A DNA stretch of 8,711 nt from an uncultured Eubacteriales bacterium (GTDB lineage: Bacteria > Bacillota > Clostridia > Peptostreptococcales > Anaerovoracaceae). Under the pieces are notes generated by a model. That model did no database searches, was not told the origin of the DNA, and saw nothing but the letters and a program-made list of their open reading frames with translations. Positions 7,135 to 8,711 of the stretch are shown one piece after another. A program made the translations under genes and the position numbers. The stretch lies in assembly GCA_959021945.1 (NCBI GenBank), contig CAUEYG010000037.1, positions 1-8,711 of the forward strand, given 5' to 3'. The stretch's first letter is position 1. The number at the start of each line of letters is the position of its first letter.

Positions 7135-7140
7135 AAGGAG
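7135..7140 (+). promoter_or_regulatory. Ribosome binding site for the aminotransferase gene
   Basis: AAGGAG at 7135-7140 serves the aminotransferase. ATG 7150 is 9 nt downstream and ATG 7144 only 3 nt, which favours 7150. The farther in-frame ATG at 7081 lies upstream of this site, inside tlyA. Confidence 0.65.
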
Positions 7141-7149
7141 AACATGAGA

Positions 7150-8340
7150 ATGAAGTTATCAGACAAAGTGCTGGCGATGCAGCATTCGCCTATCCGAAAA
7201 TTTAATCCTATTGCTCAAAAGGCTAAGGAGGCAGGCAAAAAAGTTTATCATTTGAATATTGGACAGCCTGACATTGCAACTCCGGCCTGTTTTATGGATG
7301 CCATCAGGAATTTTGATGAGAATGTAATTGCCTATGCTGAGTCAGGAGGCGTGACTGCTCTCCAGGATGCCATTTCTCATTATTTCAGCCAATATGGAAT
7401 GGAATATAATACCAACCATATTCTTGTTACAAACGGAGGCTCAGAAGCCCTTAGTATGATCTTTATTTCTCTGCTCAATCCCGGAGATGAGGTGTTGATT
7501 CCAGAGCCTTTTTACACCAATTATCATACCTTTGCCACTATGGCTGATGGAGTGGTAGTTCCTATTACTACTACTGCAGAAGAAGGATACCATTATGCTG
7601 ATGCAGAGAAAATTGAGGCAGCCATTACAGACAGGACCAAAGCTATTTGCTGTATCAGTCCCGGAAACCCTACAGGTACAGTACTTACCCTTGATGAAAT
7701 GAAGCTGATCGGAGAGATTGCCATCAAACACGATCTGTGGATTATTGCAGATGAAGTTTACAGAGAATTTGCTTATGACAACCGTCAGATTACCTCTTTT
7801 GGAATGCTAAAGGAATTAGAAGACCGTGTGATCATTGTGGATTCTGTTTCAAAACGCTTTTCAGCCTGCGGAGCAAGAATCGGATGTATTGTTTCAAAAA
7901 ATCCAACGCTGATGGATAATTTGATGAAAATTGCCCAGGGACGGCTGTGTTCACCAACCGTGGAGCAGATCGGGGCAGCAGCGCTTTACAAGCTTCCAAA
8001 ATCCTACTATGATGATGTCCGTTCTGAATATGAAGCAAGAAGAGATGTGGTATATGAGGAATTAATGAAAATTCCAGGTGTTGTGTGCAGAAAACCAGGC
8101 GGCGCCTTTTACCTGACAGCAAAGCTTCCTGTTGATAATATTGAGAATTTCCTTATGTTTCTTCTTACTGAATTTGAGGACAATGGAGAAACGGTTATGT
8201 TTGCTCCTGCAGAAGGCTTTTATGCAACGCCGGGGCTGGGCAGGGAAGAAATGCGGATCGCCTACGTGCTGAACAAAAAGGATATGGCTCGAGGGGTGGA
8301 ACTGATCAGGCTAGGCATTGAAGCATATAACAAACGGTAA
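7150..8340 (+). CDS. Class I/II PLP-dependent aminotransferase (aspartate aminotransferase-like)
   Basis: A 396-residue fold-type I aminotransferase. Motifs, numbered from ATG 7150: LNIGQPDIATP (36-46) for the usual 'GEPDF.TP'; VTNGGSEAL (93-101), the phosphate-binding turn; SPGNPTG (170-176) with N173; ADEVYREF (200-207) with D201 and Y204; SVSKRFSACGARIG (232-245) with Schiff-base Lys235 and Arg243; and R369 (EEMRIAYVL), the alpha-carboxylate ligand. All expected catalytic residues are present. The substrate cannot be fixed from this: aspartate/glutamate is the default, but aromatic or branched-chain substrates are possible. It starts 34 nt after tlyA without a visible promoter and is followed by a terminator, so it is probably the last gene of the operon. 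ATG 7144 is an alternative start (398 residues). Confidence 0.9.
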   Translation: MKLSDKVLAMQHSPIRKFNPIAQKAKEAGKKVYHLNIGQPDIATPACFMDAIRNFDENVIAYAESGGVTALQDAISHYFSQYGMEYNTNHILVTNGGSEALSMIFISLLNPGDEVLIPEPFYTNYHTFATMADGVVVPITTTAEEGYHYADAEKIEAAITDRTKAICCISPGNPTGTVLTLDEMKLIGEIAIKHDLWIIADEVYREFAYDNRQITSFGMLKELEDRVIIVDSVSKRFSACGARIGCIVSKNPTLMDNLMKIAQGRLCSPTVEQIGAAALYKLPKSYYDDVRSEYEARRDVVYEELMKIPGVVCRKPGGAFYLTAKLPVDNIENFLMFLLTEFEDNGETVMFAPAEGFYATPGLGREEMRIAYVLNKKDMARGVELIRLGIEAYNKR

Positions 8341-8352
8341 ATTATAGTTTTA

Positions 8353-8391
8353 GCTCTGGGAGGCAAGGGGCGCCTCTCAGGGCGATTTTTT
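8353..8391 (+). terminator. Rho-independent terminator after the aminotransferase gene
   Basis: The 5' arm 8353-8364 (GCTCTGGGAGGC) pairs with the 3' arm 8372-8383 (GCCTCTCAGGGC) as 12 base pairs, two of them G-U in RNA. The 7-nt loop is 8365-8371, and GA then six T (8386-8391) follow. It starts 12 nt after the aminotransferase stop and should end the operon. The reverse strand lacks a matching T-run after the stem, so it appears to act on the + strand only. Confidence 0.82.
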
Positions 8392-8420
8392 ACAAAAATG
8401 GGAAAGGAATTAGAGTAAGA

Positions 8421-8711
8421 ATGGCACTATCACCAATGATGCAGCAGTATATGAAGATCAAGGAAGAGTATCAGGATTGTATTTTATTCTTTCGTCTTGG
8501 AGACTTTTATGAAATGTTTTTTGAAGATGCCAAGAATGTTTCCAGAGAATTGGAGCTGACCCTGACAGGCAAAAACTGCGGGATGGAGGAGCGGGCGCCC
8601 ATGTGCGGCGTGCCTTTTCATTCAGCAGATACATATATTGCCCGTTTAGTGGAAAAGGGTTATAAAGTAGCCATCTGCGAGCAAACAGAAGACCCTTCTA
8701 AATCCAAAGGG
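8421..8711 (+). CDS. mutS: DNA mismatch repair protein MutS, N-terminal part (3' end outside window)
   Basis: The frame is open from ATG 8421 to the right edge: 97 residues of the MutS mismatch-binding domain I. The N-terminus LSPMMQQYMKIKEEYQD is followed by ILFFRLGDFYEMFFEDA, holding the F-x-E mismatch-recognition motif (F29, E31) whose Phe stacks on the mispaired base. Next come LELTLTGKNCG, the loop ERAPMCGVPFHSADTYIARL, and VAICEQTEDPSKSKG. MutS homodimers find mismatches and small loops and recruit MutL. The nearest SD-like sequence is AAAGGA (8403-8408), 12 nt from the ATG, which is long; no other ATG, GTG or TTG start lies in frame between the aminotransferase gene and 8421. It lies just past a terminator, so it probably has separate transcription or depends on read-through. 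Confidence 0.96.
   Translation, partial: MALSPMMQQYMKIKEEYQDCILFFRLGDFYEMFFEDAKNVSRELELTLTGKNCGMEERAPMCGVPFHSADTYIARLVEKGYKVAICEQTEDPSKSKG

Noticed and set aside
7081..7149. Longer aminotransferase starting at ATG 7081
   Set aside because: It lies within the tlyA coding end, upstream of the SD at 7135-7140; the extra residues do not match the family, whose members begin close to the LSDKVLAMQ segment.
6555..7166. Long open frame on the minus strand (203 codons) opposite tlyA
   Set aside because: It is antisense to a well-supported gene, has no recognisable family, and its composition fits a shadow of tlyA codon usage.
8389..8416. mutS promoter TTTACA (8389-8394) with TAGAGT (8411-8416)
   Set aside because: Poor -10, and the predicted transcription start would fall at or beyond the mutS ATG at 8421.
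1..8711. Mobile elements, CRISPR arrays, tRNA/rRNA genes, riboswitches, phage or defence genes
   Set aside because: No transposase or integrase motifs, no spaced direct repeats, no cloverleaf or T-box-like leader seen; nearly every base belongs to a recognised core gene.

Overview
This window looks like core chromosome of an anaerobic, endospore-forming member of the Clostridia (Firmicutes). The evidence is a SpoIIIAH C-terminus at the left edge, AGGAGG-type ribosome binding sites, a moderately A+T-rich composition, the MEP isoprenoid gene dxs, and a gene order recalling the Bacillus subtilis block yqhY-nusB-folD-xseA-xseB-ispA-dxs-tlyA. I cannot name the genus.

Layout, all on the + strand. 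Bases 1-383 hold the 3' end of spoIIIAH. A consensus-like sigma-A promoter with an extended -10 lies at 387-415. It appears to start a tightly packed operon: an Asp23/YqhY-family gene (435-809), nusB (806-1210), a divergent TsaD/Kae1-like gene (1203-2174), xseA (2165-3379), xseB (3376-3570), ispA (3585-4481), dxs (4484-6340), tlyA (6315-7115) and a class I aminotransferase (7150-8340). Neighbouring genes overlap by 4-26 nt or are separated by at most 34 nt, so translational coupling is likely throughout. A 12-bp hairpin followed by six T (8353-8391) closes the unit. The first 97 codons of mutS (8421 to the edge) follow only 29 nt later.

Functionally the operon mixes transcription antitermination (NusB), DNA processing (exonuclease VII, both subunits), isoprenoid precursor supply and condensation (Dxs and the farnesyl diphosphate synthase IspA), an rRNA 2'-O-methyltransferase (TlyA) and amino-acid metabolism (aminotransferase). 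This is a conserved housekeeping neighbourhood rather than one pathway. Two points depart from the Bacillus arrangement. A TsaD-like protein with an altered active site sits where Bacillus has folD. After tlyA there is an aminotransferase and then mutS, rather than argR/ahrC and recN.

I see no mobile element, CRISPR array, tRNA, rRNA or riboswitch. No stretch over 300 bases lacks a gene; the longest non-coding gap is the 80 bases before mutS. The least-explained item is the TsaD-like paralogue at 1203-2174. The rest is ordinary conserved sequence with some informative start-site and transcription details.
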